Positions 49,101-61,132 of a DNA stretch of 64,000 nucleotides are shown one piece after another. Source of the DNA: Oscheius sp. JU75. Lineage: Eukaryota; Nematoda; Chromadorea; Rhabditida; Rhabditidae. Both the position numbers and the translations under genes were made by a program. Every line of letters begins with the position of its first letter. Position 1 is the stretch's first letter. Under the pieces are notes generated by a model, which was not told where the DNA came from, searched no databases, and was given only the letters and a program-made list of their open reading frames with translations. The DNA lies in contig JASJZC010000007.1 in NCBI GenBank assembly GCA_037178855.1, positions 3,162,001 to 3,226,000 on the forward strand. The letters run 5' to 3'.

Positions 49101-50951
49101 TTGCTGAAGTCACATGAAAACAACAAAGGGTATTTCGCAATCGAGTATAAAGCTGTCCAATCTTCCTCGACTAAGTTCCTGGTCTCGTCATTTCCTCCTC
49201 TTCTGGAGTTTTCGCAATTTAGCCGCGGGTGCGTCCGCGGTGCAGAAACGTCTGCGATTCGACCCCTGCCTCTGCTGACGTAACGAGAGACGATCGATAG
49301 CTAGCGCGCGCTTTTTTCACTGACTCACAAGCTCGCCCAACATCTGCAGCATTCCTATTTTCTCGCGTCATTCTTCCCCAAATGCAATCCTCCACCCACA
49401 TGTTCCTGTAACACTTGCGCGCACCTGTGCAGGCCAGTTATTTAATGGCATTGCTTCTTGATCGGAACCAAGCCTCCACCTATATGGCGGGTCAGTTGGT
49501 GCCTGGCCTCGTGTCCCTTTCGGCGAGAGCACCCGGTTTCGAAATGTATCTAGCGTCATATTCTGTCTTCGTAGTAAATGTTATTGCTGCGAGATATCTG
49601 GAAAATATTTACGAGCACAACAACACACTTTTGTTTACGTTTCTGTTAGTTTCCACGGGATGCGCAATCCTTTTACTCGTTCTTCTTCTCCTTATCTATT
49701 TCGTTGTCTTTTCTTTTGGAGATTGCACCCTAATCAAGTACATTTGTCAGCTCTGCCACACTTCTGAGAGAGCCTTCGGACAATACGCCGTCGCTTCGCA
49801 AGTCTTCATCTGCTGTCAGCTGGACCTTTGCTGACAAGGGCCAAGTGAGTTCCTTATTTTGTTGTTTTCGTCGTATAGCTCCAATCTTGTCGTTATCGCC
49901 GTTCCTGCTATCCATCTAACAGAAAGTCTAAATAAGTGTCAGCTGCTGCCTCCCAGAGCACATTCGCGCTCCTTAGCACTCGCTGTGTGCTTGCTCTCAT
50001 TCCGTGTCGTTTGTCAGGTAACCTGTATTCTGACGTAACTGACTCTCAAACCTTGTTCGATCACGCGATCTCAGTGCGGGGTTTCCCAGCACGCGGTGAC
50101 AATATCGTCGTGTCAAGGAAACGCTTTATAACCAGCTGTGGTGCATTTTTCTCTTGGTTCTTATCACGCCTCTTTCTCTCTTTGCGGACTGACAGGGGCG
50201 GGAAAATGGTGGTGGTGGTGGTGGAGCCATTTTCTCGTCCTCCGGGATACCCCTTTTTGTAACAACTGACCTTCCACCCCCAAGCCTTCGGCCTTTTTCT
50301 CTCAGTCGCCTCCAGCAACTACTGTCAAGCCGCTTTTTGCAGGAACTCTTCCCCTGGTCTCCTTCGGATAACTCGGTCAAGTCGAGCACAACGGCTTTCC
50401 TTCCCGGATTGGCTCTTAATCAAGTCAGCGAGCACCACCACCACACTCAGGTGAGTAATATTAAAGACGTTTAATCCCTCATATGACAGCTTTGCTTTCG
50501 CATACTAAAATCCGTACAAATCGAATTCAAGCAGCCATCAGCGCTTTTTTTTCTTGCCTGCGCTTTTCTCACGTGGTTTTTGCTCATAAAAAAGACAGCT
50601 AGCTCTCATTCTTCCAACTTCCATTTTTGCAGGGTGGTCTTGTTATGAGCAGCACTACTACCGACTCGAAGATGTCCGTTCTGGTTCCTGCTGCACCGAA
50701 TCATGCTGCTTTCTCTCCGTCTTTGGCCTCGGCCGCTTCATCTTCAATGAGTGTTCCTGCTATCAATCCGTTGGAGCCTCAGGTCGCTTCTCATGATAGG
50801 AAGGTACTTAGTTCCGTGTTTCTGTTTTCAAATTTGAGTCTTTCAGAACTATGGAATGTTTGGCAACATGTTCCGCCAAGGATTCTTCTCTCGTCCGGTT
50901 GTTCGCTCCGACGAGGAAAATTATCGCTATATCATGGCTCTCGATCGTTGA
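46105..50951 (+). CDS. Unknown protein, seven exons, one 2.9 kb intron
   Basis: Seven exons join in phase. Exon 1 (46105) encodes MEQSRLGLHDMLHQEHQSLH; exon 2 (46595-46670) LRSMSKSDPHLNIPHLMMSQ; exon 3 (about 46972-47155) DFVIFRTVVNIMEQSGYPAP and IIRSLLPDHPSLNKIVSGL; exon 4 (47369-47419) APMSAGHSNNALKPCE; exon 5 (about 50308-50451) RLQQLLSSRFLQELFPWSPS and a His run; exon 6 (50634-50803) a Ser/Ala/Pro-rich stretch; exon 7 (50848-50951) MFGNMFRQGFFSRPVV and RSDEENYRYIMALDR. The product is about 277 residues with no signal peptide or TM. The C-terminal exon looks like a conserved linear motif. No family was recognised. Composition suggests a disordered regulatory protein, for example an RNA- or translation-linked factor, but this is a guess. 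Confidence 0.6.
47420..50307 (+). other. Long intron of the unknown plus-strand gene
   Basis: About 2.9 kb in a genome with introns near 40 bases. It is pyrimidine-rich on the plus strand over 48200-50300 and contains a (GGT)n run near 50205-50222. Frames up to 139 codons are present (49415-49834, plus) but none has domain support. It may carry alternative promoters, enhancers or a nested ncRNA. Confidence 0.5.
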
Positions 50952-52989
50952 ATCTCCTGTTTCTCCATCTATATGAGACCTTCTATGGTGTACATTAGAG
51001 TCCGCAACCTTCCTATCTCCCTTTTAATATTAAGCGGTCTGGTGTTTTCCTTTCTTTCCTCTGTTTTTAGCACTATCCACTTTAGTTGTGTTTACGGGTA
51101 GGGTCCTTCATATGGGGGCTCGAAACTACGCTGTCTTCTCGCCCAACTCCTACTATCTTGCTAACCATATTATATACTCAATTTCTGGTTTTATAAAATG
51201 TTCAATGATCTTCGGAATGTTACGAATTGGACCGGAAGACAGCGTAAAGTCGGGTAGTAACAGAGTATGTGTTAGAGTTAGTACTTTCCTACTCTTATTC
51301 AAAATAAAACTTCTCCCAATTTGCAGAATTTTGTTTTGCAGACGGACGACGGTATCAGTCAGTGGTCATTCTCCTTTGTTCCAACGGAAGGTCATCGTCC
51401 AAAGCAGTAACTCCGATTTTCTGCCGGTTGCCCGTCTCACATTTCATCAGGTTGACTCTCATTGAAGATCGATCAATCTGTGATACCAATGCAGAAAAGA
51501 AGCAACTAGGTGGAATGCGGATACCACTTGTTCTCGCGAATAAAACTGAGAGATTAGTGACCGGTGGCAGTGATTCGCCCAGAGAACAGAGAAAAAGTGT
51601 TATCCGGGTCGAGCTCAAAGCTCGTTTCCTGTTGGAAACAACAGTTCAGAAAGCAAGAAAAGATTACTGTGTAACAACCGGTTTTGATGTTATACACCTC
51701 ACACGATGGCAAAACATCATATTGACTATGACTTTAAAAATGTTCCGGTTTGGAGTCATGACTTTTGACGAAGAGAGTACTTATAACCATTGGCCCGTGC
51801 TACACAATATCGATACAAGGAAATCAAGTAAAACGTGGGCGGCATGTTCACAAGTTGAAACCTGTGGAGAAATACTGAGTATTTATGTAAAAGCGGTACA
51901 TACTTTCTAGAAAATATAGAACATTGTCAGATTTTGAGTACCCCAAGCATAACACAGTTGTGCAGTACGCCGGTTCTTATTACGAGAAGACCATTGGTTT
52001 CAAATGGAACAGTGTAACAATCTCATAAGAAGATAAACAAAAATAACGAAAGGACTGACTAAACGCAACACGTGGAGGACTGTCAGAAGGATCAAATCAG
52101 TTTATAATCAAAAGTTCAAACTGCGCGATGAACGATCATGGACTGTTATATGGGTTGTTGATGGAAAAAGTGGAAGCCTTCTTCACCGATAGGGGTGCAC
52201 CAACCACTAGAGAAATGATAATTCTTATCGACTCGATGCAAAAAAGACTAGGAACTCTATAAGGAATCCGTTGACTTGACGCTTTCATTTTATAACACAT
52301 TTTTGCAGGTGCCTTCTAGAGTACTAGGTAAGACTTATAAAGTTAGTTTGGTAGGCTGTTTGTTAGGCAAAATGGATACAACAGCCTCTTCTGCTTATGG
52401 AAATAGTACAAATTATTTCATGTTAGCCCCCGCTTCACTTTCTCACAAAACGTAGTTTAATCTCGTAAGCACATTCGTACTACAAGGGAGATTCTCACAG
52501 AAGTTCCTTCTCTGACCTCATCAGACACCTAATAGCAGCATGAGCGTTTTAACCTTTCCGAAATTTTCACTACCCTCTTCTTAAGTTCGTTTAATCACGC
52601 TTCAGAACTCTGAACAGTACTATTATCTCAAATTAACCTTCCTGTGTAATTATTCAGAATCTAAATTGTTCGTCAAAGTACTATCTGTTCAAGAAGCGCT
52701 ACTCAATTTCTTACTTACATTTGCACATTACAGTTGAAGTCGGGACTTTGAAAGCCTTCGATAGCGGCTTCAATTTCCAGGACCACCCGTATTGTAGCAC
52801 TCAGTCCTAATTGGCTAGACCTAAAAAGCTTAGATTGCCAGCTGAAGGAAGGCTCAAATTACTGCGTGATGTCAGTAGGCTCCTTAGAATCTATATAATG
52901 GTCACCTTTCTCTACCCTTTGTTATTTCTTGACATCCTATCTCATCTTGCCCAGTCTGTCTTCAATCACATTATTTTCAGAAGCTCAGA
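50952..52989. other. Intergenic, one long orphan frame
   Basis: A plus-strand frame at 51362-51910 stays open for 182 codons, the longest simple frame on the plus strand here, but has no recognised motif, biased composition or signal peptide. It may be chance or a young orphan. The right end should contain the promoter of the first Cys-rich peptide gene. Confidence 0.35.
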
Positions 52990-53211
52990 ATGATTTTCCC
53001 TGTTCTCATCCTGTTCGTTCTCATAGCTAGTAAGTTGATATTGCAATTCTAACTATTCTGTACAGGTCCTGCAGAGTCAGGATTCTTCAAACGATGGGTA
53101 GAAGATGATGGAATCCTACTTTCGGACGATGGAACTACTAACTGTTTCTGCTGTAGAGCCTTCGTTTGTCGCCATCAAAAGTGTCCATGCTCGATATATA
53201 AAGCACTGTGA
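52990..53211 (+). CDS. Small secreted Cys-rich peptide, paralogue A
   Basis: Two exons. ATG 52990 starts a signal peptide (MIFPVLILFVLIA), interrupted by a 36-base GT-AG intron (GTAAGT...TACAG) that splits a Ser codon. Exon 2 continues PAESGFFKRWVEDDGILLSD, then the core NCFCCRAFVCRHQKCPCS and ends IYKAL at TGA. Full length is 61 residues. The core has six Cys in the pattern C-x-C-C-x4-C-x4-C-x-C, followed by a short hydrophobic end. The pair of genes shares the intron phase, signal peptide and core, so they are duplicates. A dibasic-type site (FKR) between acidic segments could allow processing to a shorter peptide. Function unknown; extracellular signalling, defence or effector roles are all possible. 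Confidence 0.7.
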
Positions 53212-54409
53212 CCCAAAGCGCCCATCTATAAATTGTTGCCACCTTTCTAGCACGAAATATAAATATATTTCCCGCAAAACCAGACATACTGTTTTAGGGG
53301 TGTTCTTTACAAAGTGATTAGAGCGGAGGCGCCAGCACTAACAAGAAGTTTCCCCGCTCGGCTCCACCAAGGCTTCCATCCTATCGTAGATCGGTAATTT
53401 GGTAGTAGCTTGCTACGGAGTAAAGGCGTTCCGGTGAAAGGTTGGGCAACTCAGAACGTAAACGCCTCACAGAATCTGGTCTCACAGATTCATTTCTCAC
53501 ACAGGAGGAGCTTGTCTATCTGAGCATTCTTCTGAATTGCTAAAAATTCTACTTTTATTTTTTTATTTACGGAGTGATACTTGGCATTGCTTCTGTTGCT
53601 GGCGCCGTTCGAAGGTTCGACAACTGACAGAATAGAAGATCGTCTACGACGCCTATGGTATCAGATCGGCTAAGGTTATGGCAAGAGATTTAAGCTTCTG
53701 GTTGAGCGAGAGCGGCAACGAGAATCGCTCGTCGCGAGGTGTCGAATGTACTTTACTAAAAAGGAAGGACAACAGAAATGCCGCGTCAATGTTCTTCTCT
53801 GGTTAGGAACTTGGCCAAATATTTTATTCAGTTGAAATGGTTAGTCTGCCATGAAACAAGGTGGTTTCGTCATTATTCCATATTTAGATAAATATTTTAA
53901 CCTAGCAGTTGTACAACAAGCTCGTCAATCATTGTTTGTGCTAGAGCCGCTTCTAATTGTGCATTCGTCATGAGCTAAAGATGAAGATAGAGATATAGCG
54001 TCATTGATGTCTCGTTTGTAATATCGGTTCCCTGAGGGGTCATCTGCTCCCAATCTTGTTTCCTCTCACAAGCGCGGATTAGGTAAAGAGGTTTCTGATC
54101 GCGCCAACAAAACAGACGCCTACACTCTAATTCTGATGTTTAGTAGAGCCGAGATGTCAGTTTTTGATTTCAATTAAAGTCTGTCACATGCTCGAGGGCG
54201 CATTGAGCTTGGGTATGTGAAAGATTCCAATTATTTCGACATTTTCATGGCACCCACCACCACCTTCTAAAAATGCTGCTCTCACGGCAAAGATCGCACT
54301 CTTTTCAGACTAGGGCCCTCTGATTGCAATTGCTGTGGCGTGTATTGCAATTAAAATTCCTGTCGTCTTGTCCCAGAGTTAGTTAATAACCCGTCATTCG
54401 ACTAGCATC
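53212..54409. other. Spacer between the two Cys-rich peptide genes
   Basis: No frame resembling a third copy was found. Short frames lack support. It probably contains the promoter of paralogue B. Confidence 0.4.
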
Positions 54410-54733
54410 ATGCTTCGGCTCCTTGTCCTCTTCGTCTTCGCTACAATCATGACAGGTGAGAGTCTAACCTCAAACTCTTAGCTCCAGTACTTTATAATTG
54501 CAACATTAAACAATTTGCTGCTAGTTGAAAGAAAATATAACAACATGAAGGCAAAGACTACTATTCTACTTTCAGATCCGTGCGAGAGCTCCCTTCTACC
54601 ACCTGGCCGGTCATTCAGCAGAGGAGTCTTCACCTCAGAGTCGGAAGATGATGCCTCTAAAATCTGCTTCTGTTGCCGAGCATTTGTCTGTCATCACCAG
54701 TTATGTCCATGCTCGAAATTCATAGCATTATAA
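54410..54733 (+). CDS. Small secreted Cys-rich peptide, paralogue B
   Basis: Two exons. ATG 54410 starts a signal peptide (MLRLLVLFVFATIMT), and an intron of about 127 bases (GTGAGA...TTTCAG) splits the next codon at the same phase as in paralogue A. Exon 2 encodes PCESSLLPPGRSFSRGVFTS, an acidic segment ESEDDASK, then the core ICFCCRAFVCHHQLCPCS and ends KFIAL at TAA. Full length is 67 residues. The core shares CFCCRAFVC, H-Q and CPCS with paralogue A, while the segment between signal peptide and core is poorly conserved apart from its acidic patch. That pattern (conserved Cys core, divergent propeptide) is typical of secreted peptide families under diversifying evolution. It carries one extra Cys (PCESS) absent from A. 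Confidence 0.73.
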
Positions 54734-54976
54734 CATGTGCTCTTGAAATGAATATTGCAAACGTAGTCTTTATAAACTAACAAACATACTGAACACCAAT
54801 GATAATACTTTTGCTGTACTGTGCATAAGCAACCTTCACAAAGTTGGGAATACGCGGTACCGACATGAGGAGAACATAAAAATATCCTGAGAATGTACAA
54901 TTAACTCTATGGCGTAGTTGATTCTGGCTGACACGTGTTTTGGGAAAGAACTTGGGTCTGTGGTGGAGCAACGGGG

Positions 54977-55947
54977 TTAGGCAGTGTGGAGGGATCTCAT
55001 GGATACCGGGGGAGCATCCGTCGACACGGGATGATGAGGCTGGTTGAGAAACGGGAACCGCTTTGCTAGCACGCTGTTGATCTCCTCGCGATATAAACAA
55101 TACGAGCCAGCTGCATAAAGAAGAAATCCACCAACAACAAAACCATAAAATCCAAGGCCGAAAGACTCCTAGAACGTTGTAGATCTCTTAGAAGAAAGAC
55201 TTACATCGTAGCCTGGCGGGATGTATCTCATGGTGCTCGTGATGAACAAGAGGCAGACCAGCAATAACAGGAAAACGATAACGAACAGGACTGCTAAAAA
55301 CAAATTTGGTCAAATAGAGGCAGGCTTTACCTCCGACTGCCAATAAATGCACAAAGATTTTAGCTTTTTTCTTTGCTATTCTTTCGACCTTTTCATTGCA
55401 GCAGCAGGCAATGCTGAAGACGAGACAGATGAAGGGCACGATAATCAAACATCTGGCGATATACATCGAAATGTACATGACTGAGTTTGAGTGTTATAAA
55501 CTGTATTTAAAAAAACCTACTAAAAGGAGGAGCAACAATGATATCGAAGGGCGCAGGAAATGGATCCCTAGGTGCTTCCCAAGGCGTACATTTAATAGTT
55601 TCTGCCGTTGTGTTTCGCAAACAATCATCATTCAGTCCTCTCTTAAGTAGTCAATGTGAAAAGTCATAGAAAATGACTAACCTGGAACTCGATGCTGTTT
55701 GCTGGGTCTCTGACGATAAGCCACGCGTTATTTTTGTAGAAGAAGGGAAGGACCACGCAGGCTATCAGATACCACATGGAGGTGCACACATACCCGCATA
55801 GCCGAGTCGGTGGACCCGAGTCCTCCATATCCTGTAATGTTTATATGATTAATTGGACATAAAAGTTGCTTGATAGGGAAAACTAAGGTCAAGCACACAA
55901 GAATGGCTCACCGGTGGATCGTCGTCTATACGAGATACGCTCGTCAT
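54977..55947 (-). CDS. Four-TM membrane protein (claudin-superfamily-like)
   Basis: From ATG 55947, MTSVSRIDDDPP joins to DMEDSGPPTRLCGYVCTSMW, then TM1 YLIACVVLPFFY. The first extracellular loop has NDDCLRNTTAETIKCTPWEA (two Cys, an N-glycosylation site and a Trp nearby). TM2 is YIARCLIIVPFICLVFSIAC with the cytoplasmic CCCNEKVERIAKKKAK, TM3 AVLFVIVFLLLLVCLLFITS, TM4 GFYGFVVGGFLLYAAGSYCL, and the tail ends SMRSLHTA at TAA 54977. Six exons join in phase. The two-Cys loop between TM1 and TM2 and overall size fit the PMP22/claudin/clarin-like fold, but sequence similarity to the Clc-like trio at 33-36 kb is slight, so it is a separate family. It is convergent with the second Cys-rich peptide gene, 240 bases away. 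Confidence 0.75.
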
Positions 55948-57150
55948 GCTGTAACTTGCTAATTGCATATAAAAGCCGTCAATCTTAGCGCTTCAAGTTC
56001 GCAAACTGGCAAGATCAATAGGGCAGAGAAGAATCTCAATGAGGCGCTTCGACTAAACAATGGCCGAATTTCTCTCTCGAGCTTGTACAGCTCTTATCTC
56101 TTTTGTTCCTAGTTGTTTAACGCGCGTTTAAGAAGAGCATTGTTTTAAAGATTTGAAACAAAGTGTTGAATAAGACTGAGAAAAGCAATTGATAAGATTT
56201 ATCAGTAACAAAGTATCGATAACCGTGAGATGCGAGAGACGAACGGCCAAACAAACTTGCTTCCGTGCAAAGGAGAGCTTACTTTTGGAACGCGAAAAAT
56301 AAACAAAGTGCAGCAAGAGCTAGATCATATTCGGGTCACGGTTTTCGTAAGATTTTGTGAGTATAAGTGAGTAAGCAGGGGGTAGAGGGAGTGCTAGATA
56401 GGTGATTAATGAAGTTGTACAAAAACTGGTTGAATAAGTCACCTTATTTCACAAGGGATATTCGACCTTGGCGACTATTGGGTCGACAAGGTCGTTATTT
56501 GATTACCACGGGAGAGCTGTGTGCAAAAAGAGCGAGTGACTTCAAGAGAACATATCCTGGCAGCCGTCTGTGAGGAAAAATTATGCGCAGTCATATACAA
56601 TACGTTTGGCGGCCAGTCACCGATCAATTCTTAGAGGACATTGTTTGCGCGCGTAGTCAAGTTCTCCCCTCGAACTAATAACGAGCCTCTGTTCGTCGGT
56701 CTGCCACAGGTGCATCTGTGTCCGTGGAACATGGATTCGTAGCTGAGAGATAAACAGGGTTCTTGCTTAAACGAGACATTCCCAGTTACCAAGGAGACGG
56801 GCGTTTAAGCGCAAGCATATAATGTCAGTGCAAGATCATTGCCCTCATTAAAGGACCTAAAAGAGAGCGCAACATAGGAAGTAGAACGATTTTTCGGCCA
56901 TTCCATTACCAGACGTCTTAGTAGTGCTATAATGAAAGGGTGCTCGATTTGGGTGCTAACCTAATGTGAGGCGCCAACATGGCCTCAATGTCGTAATCAA
57001 TTCGACATGAATAAGACATTCTGGCCAGATTCTGGAGACTCTAAAGTGACCCAGCACTTACACTTGCCTGAAGTCGACAAGATTGCTCTATTCATTTCAT
57101 TTAGGCTGTTGGTATAAATGCAATTTGTTTGATTAACTTTTCATTAAAGT
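55948..57150. other. Intergenic, no gene supported
   Basis: Only short frames. It lies upstream of the four-TM gene on its left and downstream of the putative three-gene operon on its right. Confidence 0.45.
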
Positions 57151-57992
57151 CTAGCCTTGCTCTGTTTCTTCTTCGTCTGTCTTGTGAATCAGTTCAATGT
57201 CTCTATTTGGTAGAACAGCCGTGTATATGTGTTCTTTTCTATATCTCCAGTAGCTTATAAGGATCAGCACAGACCCAGTCAAATTGAAGCATAAACTTGT
57301 GAAGAGTAACCATCTTCCCACACCGAATTCAACCTAAAATACTTGCAGAAAGCTCAAAAATGTGTCAAACCGCTGGTCGATGGCCAACAATAACTTCACT
57401 TAAACTCAGCCAAATCTCAGCGAAACTGAATGCTGAATTGTTCTCTTGAAAGTGTACAAAGAAAACTTGCCGCAAACTGCTGAACAAAGAGTGGTAGCTA
57501 TACAAAATACCTTTTGCATTTTCCACTCAACGTTTACAAACGATAACATGATTCCAGCCAGGCATGAGATAATCACGGAAAGCACTGAATAGCGACCGTA
57601 TTCTTCTGGTTTCTGACCTGAACTGATATTTAGAAAAACTTTGACATTGGTTACCTGGAAAGATGTCTGTCTGTAGACCGATACTTATCATGTGAATTGA
57701 AACACTTAGCTCGTGCCAAAGGTCGCAATGAAGAAGTTCATTGTTCATGTAGATGCATCTGTCAGATAATCCGATCTAGTCAAGAATTTTGATACATCGC
57801 AATCGAGCTCACCTCAAGAGAACAATTCCTCCACTCTTTGTTCTTGTAATCCATGTTTATCACACATTCTGTATCTGCATAAAGCCATTTTGTGTTATAG
57901 ATCGCTGTAAAAACGAATATCACCGAGAGAAGATGACACAAAAGTAGTGTGGATAAAATGAAACGGTCTTCCCATGTTTTCCAGACTCGCAT
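57151..57992 (-). CDS. Membrane protein with three or four TM segments
   Basis: ATG 57992 gives MRVWKTWEDRFILSTLLLCH and TM1 continues LLSVIFVFTAIYNTKW. The loop has DTECVINMDYKNKEWRNCS and, in the next exon, DRCIYMNNELLHCDLWHEL, so it carries four Cys. A weak TM2 (LSVSIHMISIGL) leads to TM3 SVLSVIISCLAGIMLSFVNV and TM4 GRWLLFTSLCFNLTGSVLIL. The tail is charged (NRDIELIHKTDEEETEQG) and ends at TAG 57151. Four exons join in phase with GT-AG introns. The layout is claudin-like, but no hallmark motif is present. It lies about 155 bases downstream of the ubiquitin-like gene on the same strand, as in nematode operons. Confidence 0.68.
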
Positions 57993-58147
57993 GTTGTCTT
58001 CTTTGGTCAAACAGCAGCAGGTGTTAAACGAGAAGTCTCTTAGCCGACAGATAATCGATAAAAATCGCCAATGGTTGAAGGATTGCCTGCCATCTCAACA
58101 CGAAGAACAAGTTTATTAGGTTATTTTATTGTTAGCGGATCTTTGGT

Positions 58148-58529
58148 CTACAGATTTGGAATCTCTGGGATTTCCACGTAGGTTGGGACAGAGTAGATGG
58201 TATAGCCAGACTGGATGCCGAGTTCGAAGAGTTTTATGTTGTCCTCTAAGTGACGTACTGAAAGCACAATGCATACACAGTGTTTACAAACCTCCGAACA
58301 CAATCCACTGGATATCTGAGGGGATGTTAGTAGCGGCCTCGATTGATTTTTTCACCTGAAATCATCCATGTCCAATCGAATAGTCGACTCTTGACCTGCG
58401 AAGCAGTTGCATCGTCGGAGACCTCAATCGGAATGGTGTGTCCGGCAAACTCTCTCGTCTTGTTGTACACAATAGCGTTGAGTTTCCTTCAAACAGGAGA
58501 TAAGTTATGAACAACGACAAAAGGTACAT
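58148..58529 (-). CDS. Small ubiquitin-like domain protein
   Basis: Four exons join in phase. ATG 58529 with a tiny first exon (MYLL) follows a CTGCAG acceptor. The product, about 87 residues, starts KLNAIVYNKTREFAGHTIPI, continues EVSDDATASQVKKSIEAATN, then IPSDIQWIVFGEDNIKLFEL and GIQSGYTIYSVPTYVEIPEI before TAG 58148. The strand-strand-helix order, the IP-D-Q-IVFG turn and the GI-SG-TI end match the ubiquitin fold (compare PxxxQRLIFxGxxL and xDYNIxxGxTIxxV). There is no C-terminal Gly-Gly, so it is not a conjugated modifier; it is either a stand-alone UBL or the N-terminus of a larger protein whose downstream part is absent. The spacing of 116 and 155 bases to its same-strand neighbours suggests co-transcription. 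Confidence 0.62.
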
Positions 58530-58645
58530 TTGTGCTGCAGATGTCGACACTGTCGATGAAATAGCAACAATTCTTCTCTAGCTATACAAGCCAGCTGTCT
58601 CAATTGCCCCAATTGTCGGCTCAGTGCATCCAATTTCGGGCATCG

Positions 58646-58820
58646 TCATAGTGCCTCTTTGAAATTGATGTACATGAAGACAAATGTTGGTATCAGAGAA
58701 AATACAAGTGCACGTCTTAGAGGAATGATCTGATTTTGCAGAAATTCGATTTTTTTTCCTAAAAATAGCGTCGATAACTAATGCTATTATTGGTTTAGTC
58801 CATTGATATTGAGAAGACAT
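58646..58820 (-). CDS. 41-residue membrane microprotein
   Basis: ATG 58820 encodes MSSQYQWTKPIIAL, then a 49-base GT-AG intron joins in phase to IIPLRRALVFSLIPTFVFMY, and the protein ends INFKEAL at TGA 58646. It consists of a short polar start, one hydrophobic helix broken by an RR pair, and a short tail. Such tiny single-TM proteins are common as accessory subunits of mitochondrial complexes. No homologue was recognised. It is the first gene of a possible three-gene operon and lies head-to-head with the V-ATPase subunit B gene (536 bases between starts). Confidence 0.42.
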
Positions 58821-59355
58821 CCTAATTTGTTGCGTTTTTGTCTCTTATTACAAATTTAAACAGTTTTTCTTCAACCGGCAGCCCTTTAATAGCATTGGAG
58901 CAAACGGCAGAGAAAAATGGGTCCCGCACGGAAGCTTGGCCCTTAGCCACTATAGAGATAAAAGACCAACCAATCGAACTTTCGTTTCAAATTTGCCTAT
59001 CCTATCAGGGGTCTCAGTTCCAAAAATCTTTGTAGCCATTATTGGTTTTTGTGGTACTTCTGTGTGTTGCTGTGTAACGCTTCAGGTTTGCAGCATTCAG
59101 AGCTTTTCAGGATCTTCATCTTCCGCGTGTATATCCATGGTTAATATTGCCATCATACTGTTCTTTTGCAGAAGTAATTTAGCTATTTGTGTGAAAATTC
59201 GATTTTAGCAATGTCATTTTATCATAATAGCGCGTCAAACCGAAAATGACCGCGACCGAAAACCGAATAGCGATCATTGGACACGCTTCGGTTCCTGATT
59301 ATTCGTTTGCTCTTTTTTCCACATAATTGCGGCTCATTTCATTCTATTTTTCAGG
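58821..59355. promoter_or_regulatory. Shared divergent promoter region
   Basis: This 535-base interval separates the microprotein/ubiquitin-like genes (minus) from V-ATPase subunit B (plus). Overlapping open frames are present but without domain support. It ends in TTTTTCAG at 59347-59354, one base before the V-ATPase start, a probable spliced-leader site. Confidence 0.5.

Positions 59356-61132
<1,777 letters not shown>

Noticed and set aside
49415..49834. 139-codon plus-strand frame with a hydrophobic centre
   Set aside because: It lies in the 2.9 kb intron, has no start context or flanking exons, and its hydrophobicity comes from a T/C-rich tract.
51362..51910. 182-codon plus-strand frame
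   Set aside because: No motif, signal peptide or splice context; its length is near what chance allows in 64 kb. Kept only as a note on the intergenic region.
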